A DNA stretch of 60,000 nt from Nematostella vectensis. Lineage: Eukaryota > Cnidaria > Anthozoa > Actiniaria > Edwardsiidae. The translations under genes and the position numbers were made by a program. The DNA is taken from the NCBI RefSeq assembly GCF_932526225.1, contig NC_064044.1:15937453-15997452 (forward strand), in the 5' to 3' direction. The stretch's first letter is position 1. The number at the start of each line of letters is the position of its first letter. A model generated the notes under the pieces. It searched no databases and was not told the DNA's origin. It worked only from the letters and a program-made list of their open reading frames with translations. This document shows positions 35,901-46,150 of the stretch, piece by piece.

Positions 35901-38900
35901 TCCAGTCTTCATAAATACAGAAAACTTTTAGGCGGTTTTGATTCCAAACCAAACCCAACTAAAGCTCAGTGACATGAAATTGGCTTTTTAACTTACACAG
36001 ACAAATACCTAAGAATTCAACCTTATCGATAAAGAAAGAAAGCAAGAAAGCTAACCCTTATATATAGCACAAGAAAGCTAGCCCTCATATATAGCACAAG
36101 AAAGCTAACCCTTATGTATAGCACAAGAAAGCTAACCCTCATATATAGCACAAGAAAGCTAGCCCTCATATATAGCACAAGAAAGCTAACCCTCATATAT
36201 AGCACAAGAAAGCTAACCCTCATATATAGCACAAGAAAGCTAACCCTTATGTATAGCACAAGAAAGCTAACCCTTATGTATAGCACAAGAAAGCTAACCC
36301 TCATATATAGCACAAGAAAGCTAGCCCTCATATATAGCACAAGAAAGCTAACCCTCATATAAAGCACAAGAAAGCTAGCCCTTATATATAGCACAAGAAA
36401 GCTAGCCCTTATGTATAGCACAAGAAAGCTAACCCTCATATATAGCACAAGAAAGCTAACCCTTAGATATAGCACAAGAAAGCTAACCCTCATATATAGC
36501 ACAAGAAAGCTAACCCTCATATATAGCACAAGAAAGCTAACCCTTATGTATAGCACAAGAAAGCTAACCCTTATGTATAGCACAAGAAAGCTAACCCTTA
36601 TATATAGCACAAGAAAGCTAGCCCTCATATATAGCACAAGAAAGCTAACCCTCATATATAGCACAAGAAAGCTAACCCTCATATATAGCACAAGAAAGCT
36701 AACCCTTATGTATAGCACAAGAAAGCTAACCCTTATGTATAGCACAAGAAAGCTAACCCTGATATATAGCACAAGAAAGCTAGCCCTCATATATTGTTGT
36801 GAATTTAAAAGAACATTTATTTGAAGATGGATAATGATTTTGTAGTAGTTACAGTTGATTTTTGGATCTGCTCGCTGTCTCTGTTCACTGTCTTCTCGTT
36901 CTATCGTTCTGTCGTACCAGCGTGTTTCATACCGTTTTATCAGGAAAAGGCTAGGCGTCTATTTACACAGCTGCAACAAGTATCTATTGTGATCAACTAA
37001 TCTCTTAATTAAAAATAGTTTAGATAATTAGATCTCAGGAATAATTTACATAATCACGATTGCTCAATCTCCGACAATATAGCACAAGAAAGCTAACCCT
37101 TATATATATAGCACAAGAAAGCTAACCCTTATATATAGCACAAGAAAGCTAACCCTTATATATAGCACAAGAAAGCTAACCCTTATATATAGCACAAGAA
37201 AGCTAACCCTTATGTATAGCACAAGAAAGCTAACCCTTATATATAGCACAAGAAAGCTAACCCTTATATATAGCACAAGAAAGCTAACCCTTATATATAG
37301 CACAAGAAAGCTAACCCTTATATATAGCACAAGAAAGCTAACCCTTATATATAGCACAAGAAAGCTAACCCTTATATATAGCACAAGAAAGCTAACCCTT
37401 ATATATAGCACAAGAAAGCTAACCCTTATATATAGCACAAGAAAGCTAACCCTTATGTATAGCACAAGAAAGCTAACCCTTATATATAGCACAAGAAAGC
37501 TAACCCTTATATATAGCGCAAGAAAGCTAACCCTTATATATAGCGCAAGAAAGCTAGCCCTTATATATAGCACAAGAAAGCTAACCCTTATGTATAGCAC
37601 AAGAAAGCTAACCCTTATATATAGCACAAGAAAGCTAACCCTTATATATAGCGCAAGAAAGCTAACCCTTATATATAGCGCAAGAAAGCTAGCCCTTATA
37701 TATAGCACAAGAAAGCTAACCCTTATGTATAGCACAAGAAAGCTAACCCTTATGTATAGCACAAGAAAGCTAGCCCTTATGTATAGCGCAAGAAAGCTAA
37801 CCCTTATATATAGCACAAGAAAGCTAACCCTCATATATAGCTCAAGAAAGCTAACCCTTATATATAGCACAAAAAAGCTAACCCTTATATATAGCGCAAG
37901 AAAGCTAGCCCTTATATATAGCACAAGAAAGCTAACCCTTATATATAGCACAAGAAAGCTAACCCTTATGTATAGCACAAGAAAGCTAACCCTTATGTAT
38001 AGCACAAGAAAGCTAACCCTTATGTATAGCACAAGAAAGCTAACCCTTATGTATAGCGCAAGAAAGCTAACCCTTATGTATAGCGCAAGAAAGCTAACCC
38101 TGATATATAGCACAAGAAAGCTAACCCTCATATATAGCTCAAGAAAGCTAACCCTTATATATAGCACAAAAAAGCTAACCCTTATATATAGCGCAAGAAA
38201 GCTAGCCCTTATATATAGCACAAAAGAAAGCTAACCCTTATATAGCACAAGAAAGCTAACCCTTATATAGCACAAGAAAGCTAACCCTTATACATATTTT
38301 GGAGTATTTTAAGGCTGAAAATATTCTTAGCGATATTCTTAAATTTTATGCTTATGAAATATAGTACCCAATGAATTATTAGGAAGAGAATTACACAAAT
38401 GATTAATAGCAATAATTATTCAAGGTTGTTACACAATTTGAAACTACATTTCAGAACACATCCGATTAATAATAAAGCAATATTTTGCCGCTATCTGGGC
38501 CTCGGCATGTTCTTAGCATCGTATATTCTGTATATTTAAAAAAACCTGCTTCCGTGAATTAATTTTAAAAAAAATATTTATCTATTACGTCTTGAGCGAT
38601 TTTAAAGTCAGTTTATCACTGAACAATCTTCATTAAATTCCCAACAACTCGATGAATTCACCTCCTATTAAAAACGAGGTGTGCAGGTGAAAACATGCTT
38701 TAGTGTTATGGCGTGTTGAACGAAATTACATATGAATTTCCTTTAAAATGTTCGTATAAAGATTTGGAATACTATGATGTGATGTTCGCTTAACAAATTT
38801 TGTTTACTTCTCAGAGTTGACATTTTCAGCTTAAATCTCTCAACGAATATTTAAATTACAAAGATATCGAGCCAGTGCAGGTGTTCTATAAATCTAAAAG

Positions 38901-41900
38901 AGATCCGTAGATATAAAAGAGATCCATAGATATAAAAGAGATCCATAGATATAAAAGAGAACAAATTATTATAAGTAGTATCCTTATCAAGTCAAAACTT
39001 TTATTTGTCACCCCTTGCACGAAGAACTACCTTTTTGACACATTACCTATTTAGCCAGTCGAGAGATCACTGTTAACCGGCTACTTACTCTTAACTACTT
39101 ACCAACGGTAGTCATTATCTGAAGGCATAGGCCATACGAGGCAATATAAGCCGTGTCTTCAAGCGCCGCGAATGAAAATATCCCTATGATCAAAATTAGA
39201 ACAAGTGCCATTAACACGACTAGAGTCTTCCTAAAGTCTGCCATGTTTGTCGAGTTTCCAAAAATGACAATGTCCTGTTAAAGTGATTATGGATTTCCAT
39301 AGCAACGGGGTATTTTAATCTCCCTAGCTTACTTTGAATGGTGCGGATCTTATTGTAGAACTTGAATAACCTATAATTGTTATCAAAACATTTGAACATT
39401 TTAGACAATTTAATAGTCTTTTTTGACAGTTATTTTGAAACTGAACAAAAATGGACTGTTAAATGCAGTATACTGTCTGATATCATACAGGAAGCAAGAA
39501 ATTTGACGAATTCGTGCGCGTTTTTTCTACCCGTCACTCACGCTGAGATCACCGTATTATTATTTTTTTTCTATCATTTTCCTACCTCGCGACGAATAAT
39601 ATTTTTTGCGATATCAGAAATGTTAATCCTTATTTATTCAATCATAAGAATGCGACAATTTCACCAAATCTCTGAAAGCCATGTCAAGCGAAGCAAATCT
39701 TCCTTCAACTTGCAATGCAACAACGACAAATAAAAAATGAAGGAGAACGAGATTCACGGGGAAGTTTGTCTCGCAAAGCTGCGAAAAGAAGAAACCAATT
39801 CTACCTTACTTGCAACTTGCAACACAACAATAAAATGCATTGCAATGGACTTTTAAAAGACGTTACCTCGACGTTTTTATTACAAATTACGTCTGTTTTT
39901 GTTTGGCGTATGATAAACATTGTTCTATTTGTTTTGTAAAACAATACAATACAATACAAAACATTTTATTGTACCACAAGATGAAATTACAATACAATAC
40001 TAAATACTTTAATACGAAACGAAACTTAGATAAGAACGAAACTTACAAAAACGAATATTAAACATACATGAAGATATACATGGCAAAAGGTTATGAAAGA
40101 TATACATGGTAAGAGGTTATGAAATTTCTTTTAATTGAATCGGCTAGAGGGTAGGTGCTTGGCTGAGTAGTCAATTTTATTTCAGGGCCATAAGCCGATG
40201 GGTGGAGGTCCCTCCTGGTTACCACCATCTCGACATCCGGGTACTAGACGAGAACGCCATCAAGTCATGGATACACGAGAACCTGCCCAGGACACAGTAT
40301 TTGAGGTGCTCGTGTAAACAGTCTGCAAGTAAACGTCTGACTAAGACCACGTCTACACAGTATTCTTTCTTGATTTTTTTAGCTTTGTTGTTAATTATGG
40401 TAATTCGGTTGTATTTCTTATTTATTTTTATTTGTCGTCAAAAGATCTGATTATTAAGCCCTGACTTTATCCTTCCTTTAAATGCCCAAATGCCACAATA
40501 AAAAAACACTTTTAAATGGAGGTCTCTTGGTTTACAAGACAAAGATTAGAATAATTATTAATGAACTGGTGGCTTGCATTAGCACATGGGATCACCAGCT
40601 ATATTGTAAGGTTACGCCCTGCGTCAGGTCAGACAGACAATAGATAAATGAATGATCGGATTTCTCCACAGCTCGGTACCGGATGGAAACACCTCTCTCG
40701 TGAATTTCATCTTGTCGTGCCTGAAGGAGCCAAGAGTCGCCAGCCCTGGCGGTATGAGAGACCAACTGCTGGACCTGATGGGCGAAGGTAACAAACTCTT
40801 GACCGGTTACATGATGGTGATGATAATGGTTATGGTGGTAGTGGTGATGATGATAGTGATGGTGATGGTGATGGTGATGGTGATGGCAAATATGATGGTG
40901 ATGCTGGTGGTGATGGAGACGGTGATGATAATGGTTATGGTGGTGGTAGTGGTGATGGTAATGGTGATGGTGGCGGTGGTGATGGTGATGATGATGGTGA
41001 TGCGGTGGTGATGATGATGATGATGATGGTGATGGTTATGATGATGGTGGTGGTAGTGGTAGTTTAAGACATTAAAATATATGTTTTAGACCCTTGTATC
41101 TCCTGTAGAATCTACGGATGACTTTTTGCTGGATCTCTGGAAATTCCTCGCCATCTCCATCACATGTAATAAACATGCGATAACAGAGGTAAAAAAAAAA
41201 GTGGTTCTAGAATGTGTACCAATACAACATTTTACCATTGGGAAGCGCACCAAACAAACTCCTGGACAGAAACAAAAATCAGCAATCCCTGAAGACAATT
41301 ATGATGTTTCGACCTAGAGCCTACAGTCACGGTGGCGTGATTGGAAGCCAGTTTAGTGTGGCTGATGTATCCGCTTAAAAGATTTTGAATGACGAAAGCC
41401 AGATGATTATTTAGCTGTTTGAAGCCAGATGATTATTTAGCTGTTGGAAATCGTCGGCGAGAATATTGACAACTACAGTAAACATTTCCAATTTTTTTGG
41501 TTCCAGGGGCAAAGAATCTCTGCTGAAAATGTTCCAGAAGATACAGGTGATTATATAAAAGAAATGTTTATGTACTTTTCATCACAAAGATTGTCGTGAT
41601 CCCTAACACCACAGTTGTAATTAATAATCATCGTCATCATCATCACCACCATCATCATCATTATCACCATCATCATCATTATCACCACCATCATTGCCAT
41701 TATCATTGTCATCACCATCATTATCATCGTTATCACCACCACCATCATCACCACCATTATCATCACATCACTCTTTTTTCTTTTTTTGCATTATCATAAA
41801 CAAAGTCATTGTCATCATTAGCAAAACAGCATCACATTCACCATCATCTTTACCAACAGAGGCATCATGGTAATCGGCATCAATGACATCAACATTTGCA

Positions 41901-43048
41901 TCATAATTGTCATCGTTATCATCAACAGAGGCATCATGGTAATTGGTATCAGTGACATCGTCTACATTTGCATCACAATTGTAATCGTTATCATCATGGT
42001 TATTACTGTTATAGTCATCGACATCAATGTTATTGTCATTATCTACATCATGGTGGTCGTCATCAGTTTAGTGTTCATCGTATCATTCTTTGATGTTTTC
42101 ACAGAAGAACTAAATATAGAGAAGGCTCCACTTCCCATGTCACGCGTGGACTTTGACCTCACTGTCAGTCAGCGATTAGCAATGTATGATTACGTCATCC
42201 AGGTGAGCGCTGATTGGCCTATATTATATAATATGATATTTCGGCGACAGCGCTGAAAAACGCAAGACTATTTATAGTACAACGCTGTTAAATCAACCCT
42301 AAATCAAACGTAAAATTTTTGTAAAACAAAGTTAAAATAACGGCATTGTGTTAAGTTTAACTTCCCTATTTGGAAAGAAAACTTCAATCATTTTTTTCAT
42401 ATAAAGCAGTGCGGCGCGCGCTACCGTGGCCACCTTGTCAGTATGAGATGTAAACCAATTTAAATCAATAAGAATGCAGGAAATTTGCTATCTGATCCGA
42501 CGTACGCTACCGTGACTACCTTGCCAGTTTGAGATGTAAACCAATTTAAACCAATAAGAATGCAAGAAATGTGCTATCTGATACGACGTACGCTACCGTG
42601 GCCACCTTGCAAGTTTGAGATGTAAACCAATTTAAACCAATAAGAATGCAAGAAATTTGCTATTTGAATGTCATAAACTTCACTAGCCAGCAAACATGGC
42701 AAAGTAGTACTTATGGACATCAGAACACGACGGACTCTCCTAGTTACGAAGTTTCTGCATGCTAATCGGCAAATTTCTTACATTGTTGTATTTGTGGCCA
42801 CGGTAGCGCGTCGCTTAAATACAGCGGCTTGAATCAGCGTTTCGTGGATTCACTCGAGCGGTTAAACACTACGTTTATCATGATTTTTGTTCTGTGCACC
42901 CGCTTGCGCATATTCTTCTCAGCGGTCACTCAACACTGACTATGGATTGTTTTCTCTGTATAGACGGCAAAGACGCGCAAGCGCAATGCTCGTGATGATC
43001 TCAGTGGACTAGTAGCTTCTGATGACCCGGATGCAGCTAGCAACCAAG
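26929..43048 (+). CDS. SNRNP48: U11/U12 snRNP 48-kDa protein (zf-U11-48K) with PWI-like domain
   Basis: Minor-spliceosome protein; U11-48K contacts the 5' splice site of U12-type introns as part of the U11 particle. Exons: 26929-27042, 27537-27650, 28047-28110, 32000-32042, 32445-32493, 33406-33554, 40186-40305, 40672-40787, 41109-41188, 41507-41546, 42105-42202, 42964-43048; all phases join without a stop (about 357 codons). In order: an N-terminal helix with LNEISDVLEKSSQNLDSL, the CHHC finger (C46, H52, H62, C66), a DFFY motif, a Ser/Thr-rich linker, a PWI-like domain (about 198-275), then PLPMSRVDFDLTVSQRLAMY with DYVIQ, which matches the conserved C-terminal half of U11-48K. ATG 26929 sits in AAGATGGCGGA; an in-frame upstream ATG at 26698 is in the flanking repeat element and less likely. 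The 3' end is uncertain. Confidence 0.85.
27537..27650 (+). CDS. SNRNP48: CHHC zinc-finger exon of U11-48K
   Basis: The exon contains CPIDSNHFMPSTSIDRHSVKC: spacing C-X5-H-X9-H-X3-C with the MP pair after the first His, the zf-U11-48K (CHHC) signature. The same finger occurs in TRMT13 and GTSF1, but the following DFFY motif and the later C-terminal block point to U11-48K. Acceptor cgtag, donor gtaata, phase 0 on both sides. Confidence 0.92.
27702..27719. repeat. Poly-C run
   Basis: A run of about 18 C, in a U11-48K intron. Confidence 0.95.
27763..27998. repeat. 45-bp minisatellite
   Basis: About five copies of a 45-base unit (AGCTCCACTTTTAAGTAATG then TGGTAGGAGAAGGGTTTGGG). It lies between the zinc-finger exon and the next exon. 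Length 45 keeps three frames open; the resulting ORFs are artefacts. Confidence 0.95.
28523..31898. repeat. 3.4-kb telomere-like G-rich minisatellite
   Basis: About 200 tandem 17-base units of consensus GGGTTAGGGTTGTCTGG, with TGTCTGTG, TGTCCTG and TGTCTTG variants. Each unit contains TTAGGG, the animal telomere motif, and two G-runs. It occupies most of the U11-48K intron 28111-31999 with the G-rich strand as the coding (RNA-like) strand. Larger duplicated blocks are visible: about 290 bases (28761 and 29051) and about 200 bases (29461 and 30945). Confidence 0.97.
33555..34872. other. U11-48K intron upstream of the nested channel gene's 3' end
   Basis: No exon is seen. Two imperfect tandem ~70-100-base duplications (GTCCAATCAGTA and ATCGATGTT blocks) lie at about 34430-34730. 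TTTATT at 34562-34567 could be the minus-strand AATAAA of the channel gene. Confidence 0.5.
34873..39244 (-). CDS. Compact two-pore-domain potassium channel (K2P), two exons
   Basis: K2P channels dimerise in the plasma membrane and pass background K+ current. Exon 1 is 39103-39244 and exon 2 34873-35417, giving 228 residues, below the usual 300-500. TM1 about 8-27; P1 filter TVGYG 46-50; TM2 about 60-81; TM3 about 113-132; P2 filter TVGFG 153-157; TM4 about 172-193; short acidic tail. The intron splits the first Gly codon of GYG, a position I recall as common in K2P genes. ATG 39244 is chosen because an in-frame TAA lies 36 bases upstream. FAALE at the end of TM1 is followed at once by the P1 helix, so the ~50-residue extracellular cap is absent. 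The gene is nested antisense in a U11-48K intron. It is clearly a K2P; the subfamily cannot be assigned. Confidence 0.9.
35418..36039. other. K2P intron, unique part
   Basis: Unique AT-rich DNA with a short duplication of GATAAGATAAGATCATATC-like sequence near 35450-35520. No feature supported. Confidence 0.5.
36040..36794. repeat. 27-bp satellite, block 1
   Basis: About 28 copies of a 27-base unit, ATAGCACAAGAAAGCTAACC + CTTATAT, inside the K2P intron. Nine codons per unit keep long frames open on both strands (255 codons on the minus strand); these are repeat translations, not genes. It is interrupted at 36795 by a probable solo LTR. Confidence 0.97.
36795..37076. mobile_element. Probable solo LTR (282 bp) inside the 27-bp satellite
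   Basis: The segment starts TGTTGTGAATT, ends CTCCGACA (TG...CA) and is unrelated to the satellite. It is flanked by the 4-bp direct repeat ATAT (36791-36794, 37077-37080). Removing the segment and one ATAT gives CCCTCATATATAGCAC, identical to intact neighbouring units. No internal coding region remains, as expected after LTR-LTR recombination. The family is unassigned; a 4-bp duplication fits gypsy-type integrases. Confidence 0.8.
37077..38292. repeat. 27-bp satellite, block 2
   Basis: About 45 further copies of the same unit, with groups of variants (GCGCAAG, CTCAAG, CAAAAAAG) recurring as a ~350-base higher-order pattern (for example about 37510-37690 and 37790-37910 against 38090-38220). 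The last copies are 24 bases long. It yields artefactual frames of 373 and 340 codons. Confidence 0.97.
38293..39102. other. K2P intron, 5' part
   Basis: AT-rich. It contains four copies of a 19-base repeat AAAAGAGATCCATAGATAT near 38895-38960. Nothing else recognised. Confidence 0.6.
39245..40185. other. Region upstream of the K2P start
   Basis: Putative 5' flank of the K2P gene, still inside the U11-48K intron. Low-complexity ACAATACAATACAAAAC repeats lie near 39940-40010. No promoter motif can be defended. Confidence 0.4.
40186..41188 (+). CDS. SNRNP48: PWI-like domain exons of the U11-48K gene
   Basis: Three exons (40186-40305, 40672-40787, 41109-41188) encode AIKSWIHENL, then TSLVNFILSCLKEPRV, then RDQLLDLMGEESTDDFLLDL followed by WKFL. 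This follows the PWI pattern of the splicing factors RBM25 and SRRM1: a WI near the first helix, a hydrophobic LVxFIL helix, and a terminal F-x4-LWKFL helix. PWI domains bind nucleic acid. Phases fit both the preceding zinc-finger exons and the following exons, which argues for one transcript. The donor at 40306 (gtgctc) is weak. Confidence 0.75.
40812..41055. repeat. GATGGT-type microsatellite
   Basis: Dense GATGGT/GATGAT/GGTGGT triplets fill most of the intron between two PWI exons. Confidence 0.95.
41626..42060. repeat. CAT/CAC/TCATTA microsatellite
   Basis: A CAT-rich low-complexity tract just upstream of exon 42105; the second half is more degenerate (ATCATCATGGTAAT(C/T)GG twice). Confidence 0.9.
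42105..43048 (+). CDS. SNRNP48: Conserved C-terminal block of U11-48K
   Basis: Exon 42105-42202 reads PLPMSRVDFDLTVSQRLAMY then DYVIQ, strongly reminiscent of the conserved block after the linker in animal U11-48K. Exon 42964-43048 adds TAKTRKRNARDDLSG. The basic tail that normally follows was not found downstream. Without splicing at 43049 the frame stops at about 43096. Confidence 0.8.
42413..42665. repeat. Three-copy 86-bp tandem repeat with CTACCGTGGCCACC
   Basis: Three copies of a block with CGCTACCGTG(G/A)C, GTTTGAGATGTAAACC and CCAATAAGAATGCA lie in the intron between exons 42105-42202 and 42964-43048. The reverse complement motif GGCCACGGTAGCGCG recurs at about 42796, 43183, 43226, 43266 and 44390, so this is a dispersed repeat family. 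Confidence 0.85.
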
Positions 43049-43352
43049 GTGAAGTACCCTATAGTACGCGCTCTTTCATTGGCAGACTTAGTTAACCAAT
43101 AAGAATAACGATTGAATTCTCCTAGTTATCAAATTCGTGTCAATCAAAACAGTGAAACAACTTTCTGAATGTTTCTCTTGGTGGCCACGGTAACGTGCGT
43201 CGCATGGTTAACTTCGTATTGGTTGCCACGGTAGCGCGCGTCGCACTTAACACTTTGTATTGGTGGCCACGGTAGCGCGCGTCGCACTATAACACTTTTT
43301 ATTATACGGCAACAACCACTTCCGATGGGATGGCGCACCCTGATTGGCTGTT

Positions 43353-43412
43353 GAGCGGTCCGGATCCTCCTGTAACGACCGCGGTCGTTACAAAAAATTT
43401 TCCGGACCGACG
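43353..43412. repeat. Hairpin with a perfect 20-bp palindrome
   Basis: GTAACGACCGCGGTCGTTAC (43372-43391) is a perfect palindrome, bracketed by the inverted pair CGGTCCGGA / TCCGGACCG. It could be a foldback remnant or a protein-binding dyad. It lies beyond the last supported U11-48K exon. Confidence 0.8.
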
Positions 43413-43520
43413 GCTCACTCCGGGAAATTAACAACACTGTAATAGCGATTTGTTGCCACTTTTCTGCAAGGATGAGTTTCAATAGTTATATTCAGACAGT
43501 GCACCTTTCTTCTTTAACAG

Positions 43521-43642
43521 TTGCTTCTGGGAGTTTCGCTAATGTTCGTGAAGATTTTGTTCGCAATGACCATTTAGTGAAATACAGTTCGTATTTCCAC
43601 ACAATGCATTTAATTATTCACAAATGCAGAACTTCTAATTAA
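43521..43642 (+). CDS. SNRNP48: Possible terminal exon of the U11-48K gene
   Basis: An acceptor (ttctttaacag) precedes a frame that is phase-compatible with the donor at 43049 and runs 40 codons to TAA. AATAAA follows at about 43880. The encoded peptide (starting VASGSFANVREDF) has no similarity I recognise to U11-48K. Confidence 0.3.
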
Positions 43643-44458
43643 AGACATTTTCTGAAATTCTACCAACAATTTTGTGAAATAATTTAGTCCCAATTGGTCG
43701 TAACTGGCTGTAACTAAAAAAATAGACAAAAAATAGACATACGGTAGCATGTAGTGACCAACAGTTGTAGTAGTCCATATCGAATCGACGGTTGGTCTCG
43801 GCCTCTCCAAACACTTGGCAGTGGTTCTGTCATGGTCTATAAAGCTGCGATACTGTCCGGTTTTGATTGTATATTAGTATTAATAAATGCAAAGAGAGAG
43901 CAAATGCCAACTGCATGACGAGGTCGCAATCATTAAATTAGGCAATTTCTAGACAACGCGCAATATGATGGCCAAACCTTTATAACTCAGTGGTAAAATT
44001 TTATATCATGTTTTTTTTATTGCTTTCCCATATTTTTCAACATTCCCTTCGTATTACGACTACAATAGCCCTGTTCCAAATTTATATGCACCCTGGACTT
44101 TGTCACTCTCAAACTAAATCGGGAATAATGTCACTCCATACAACAGCAGCATCGTATTCATTCGCCATGATACACGAAGGCCCTTAAATTGCATGGAGTT
44201 GCAGAAAAATCGCCATCCAAATCGCCGCTAATTTGCAGCCTGTTTGCACGCAAGATTTGGGCGCGACAAAAATCGCTGCTAAAATCGCACCTCGTGTCAC
44301 GCGACAAAAGTTGCTAGTGTAAAAAGGACTTAACACTTAGTATTGATGGCCACGAAAGCGCGTGTCGCATGGTTTACTTTGTCTTGGTGGCCACCGTAGC
44401 GCGCGCGCGTAGAGTTTGTGTTTGCTCCTCCGTTACTTGATCCTCCTTTACTTGCGAC
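43643..44458. other. Intergenic stretch between the U11-48K gene and the LINE
   Basis: AATAAA at about 43880 could end the U11-48K transcript. Repeated AAAATCGC(C/T) motifs lie near 44210-44300. No gene seen. Confidence 0.5.
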
Positions 44459-46150
44459 ATAGATAGATAGATAGATGCCTTTTTTAATGAGGGATTCACT
44501 TAATATCACAATGATAATGTACGCATGGCCCACAACAGAAACAAAATAAATAAAAGCTATTTACAAATCTGTTTACAGCAAAATCTTTGACGAAACTATT
44601 TACAATAACAATCCTTTGCTGATTTATAAACTTATTTACAGTGTTGTGATGTATTCTCTTAGTTTTGCGGAGAAGGCGGTGATTGACTTGGCTTCTTTGA
44701 TTTCTAGTGGCAATTCATTTCACCTTTTAGCTGCTACAAACTTAAAGCTGTTTTTTGCTAATGTAGTCCGAGCCTTTGGAAGTACTAAGTTATGGTTTGC
44801 TGCATTTTTAGTGTTCTTGTTATGTACATCACTACACTTAACGAACATATCTCTGATATAGCATGGGGTCATATTGTTCATTGCCTTAAAGAGCAAAACA
44901 AGTTGTAGGTAGATTATTCTTTTGTCGAAGGGGACAATATTTAGTTCTTCAAAAAGTGGTTTTGAAGGTGCATCCCATTTCTTATCGAGGATAACCCGCG
45001 CACATCGTTTCTGGAACTTGACCATATCGTCGATGTGTTGCTTTTTGGTCGAGCCCCAGACGATAGCACCATAGTCTAATATTGGCTGTATGAGCGAATG
45101 GTAGAACAGGGTTCTTGCTTTAGGTGACAGGAATTTCTTTGTCCTTTTTAACAAGCCTAGTCGCTTGGGGATCTCATTGTGAATGTACTTGAGGTCGTTG
45201 TCCCAGGTTAAGGAGTTGTCTAATCTTATGCCAAGCAGTTTAACTTCATTGACACATTCAAGCTGGCCATTTTCTGTGCTGACTGTCAAATCCTTTCCTG
45301 CCAATTTGCGCAACTTTGGCCTGCTACAGATAAGCATTGATTTGGTTTTGCTTTGGTTCAAAACCATTTTGTTTTCATTCGCCCATCCGTTCACCTTTTT
45401 TAGCTCTTCAGTAAGAATAGACTCAACCTCACTAACGCTACTTCCACTTGCGACTTGTGTTGTATCATCTGCATATATCTCGAGTGCCCTGTTGGAGACT
45501 TCAAGTGGTAAGTCATTAATAAACAGGATAAACATTAAGGGACCTAAAATCGAGCCCTGGGGAACGCCTGCAGTAATGGGCTGCGAATATGATAGCTGAC
45601 CACTTATTGTGACTTTCTGTTTTCGGTCTTCTAGATAAAACTTGAACCAATTTAGTGACTTTCCAGAGACGCCATATATGGAGAGCTTCTTAATAAGCGT
45701 GTCATGGTCTACTAAATCAAACGCCTTTCGGTAGTCTATGAGGTTCAAGCCAAATATTAGTCCCTGATCCATATTTCCAATGAGATAGTCAATCAACTTT
45801 ACTAGGGCAGTATCGCACGAGTGATAGGGACGGAAACCTGACTGGTTACTATTTAATAGCTTGTGGCTCTTTAGGTGTTCATATAAGCAAACGTGTATGT
45901 GTCTTTCAATAACGTTGGACAGGGCAGGTAAAATACTGATGGGCCGGTAGTTATCAACACTCAGGCGGTCTCCAGCTTTATATATTGGACAGACTTTCGC
46001 CTCTTTCCTGCGCGCAGGGAACCGTCCAGTTTTTATACTTTGGTTGATGATCTTAGTCAACGATGGAGCTATGGCTGGGGCTGAAGCCATAGACCTTTTT
46101 GATACCCGCATTTGGATCTGAACCACTGAACGAGTCTCTTTTTGTTGCCT
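44459..46150 (-). mobile_element. 5'-truncated non-LTR retrotransposon (LINE)
   Basis: The element runs right to left. Its 3' end (left) finishes in an ATCT/AGAT tetranucleotide tract (about 44459-44478), typical of CR1/L2/Rex-like LINEs. Its 5' end stops abruptly at the 70-bp satellite near 46150, just upstream of the reverse transcriptase start, so the endonuclease domain is missing. Truncation of this kind is the usual result of incomplete target-primed reverse transcription. Confidence 0.88.

Noticed and set aside
36023-36790. 255-codon open frame on the minus strand
   Set aside because: Pure translation of the 27-bp satellite; unit length is a multiple of three and the region is intronic.
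37100-38234. 373- and 340-codon open frames on both strands
   Set aside because: Same satellite; no start context, no splice structure, no family.
45183-45599. 138-codon plus-strand frame
   Set aside because: Antisense of the LINE reverse transcriptase.
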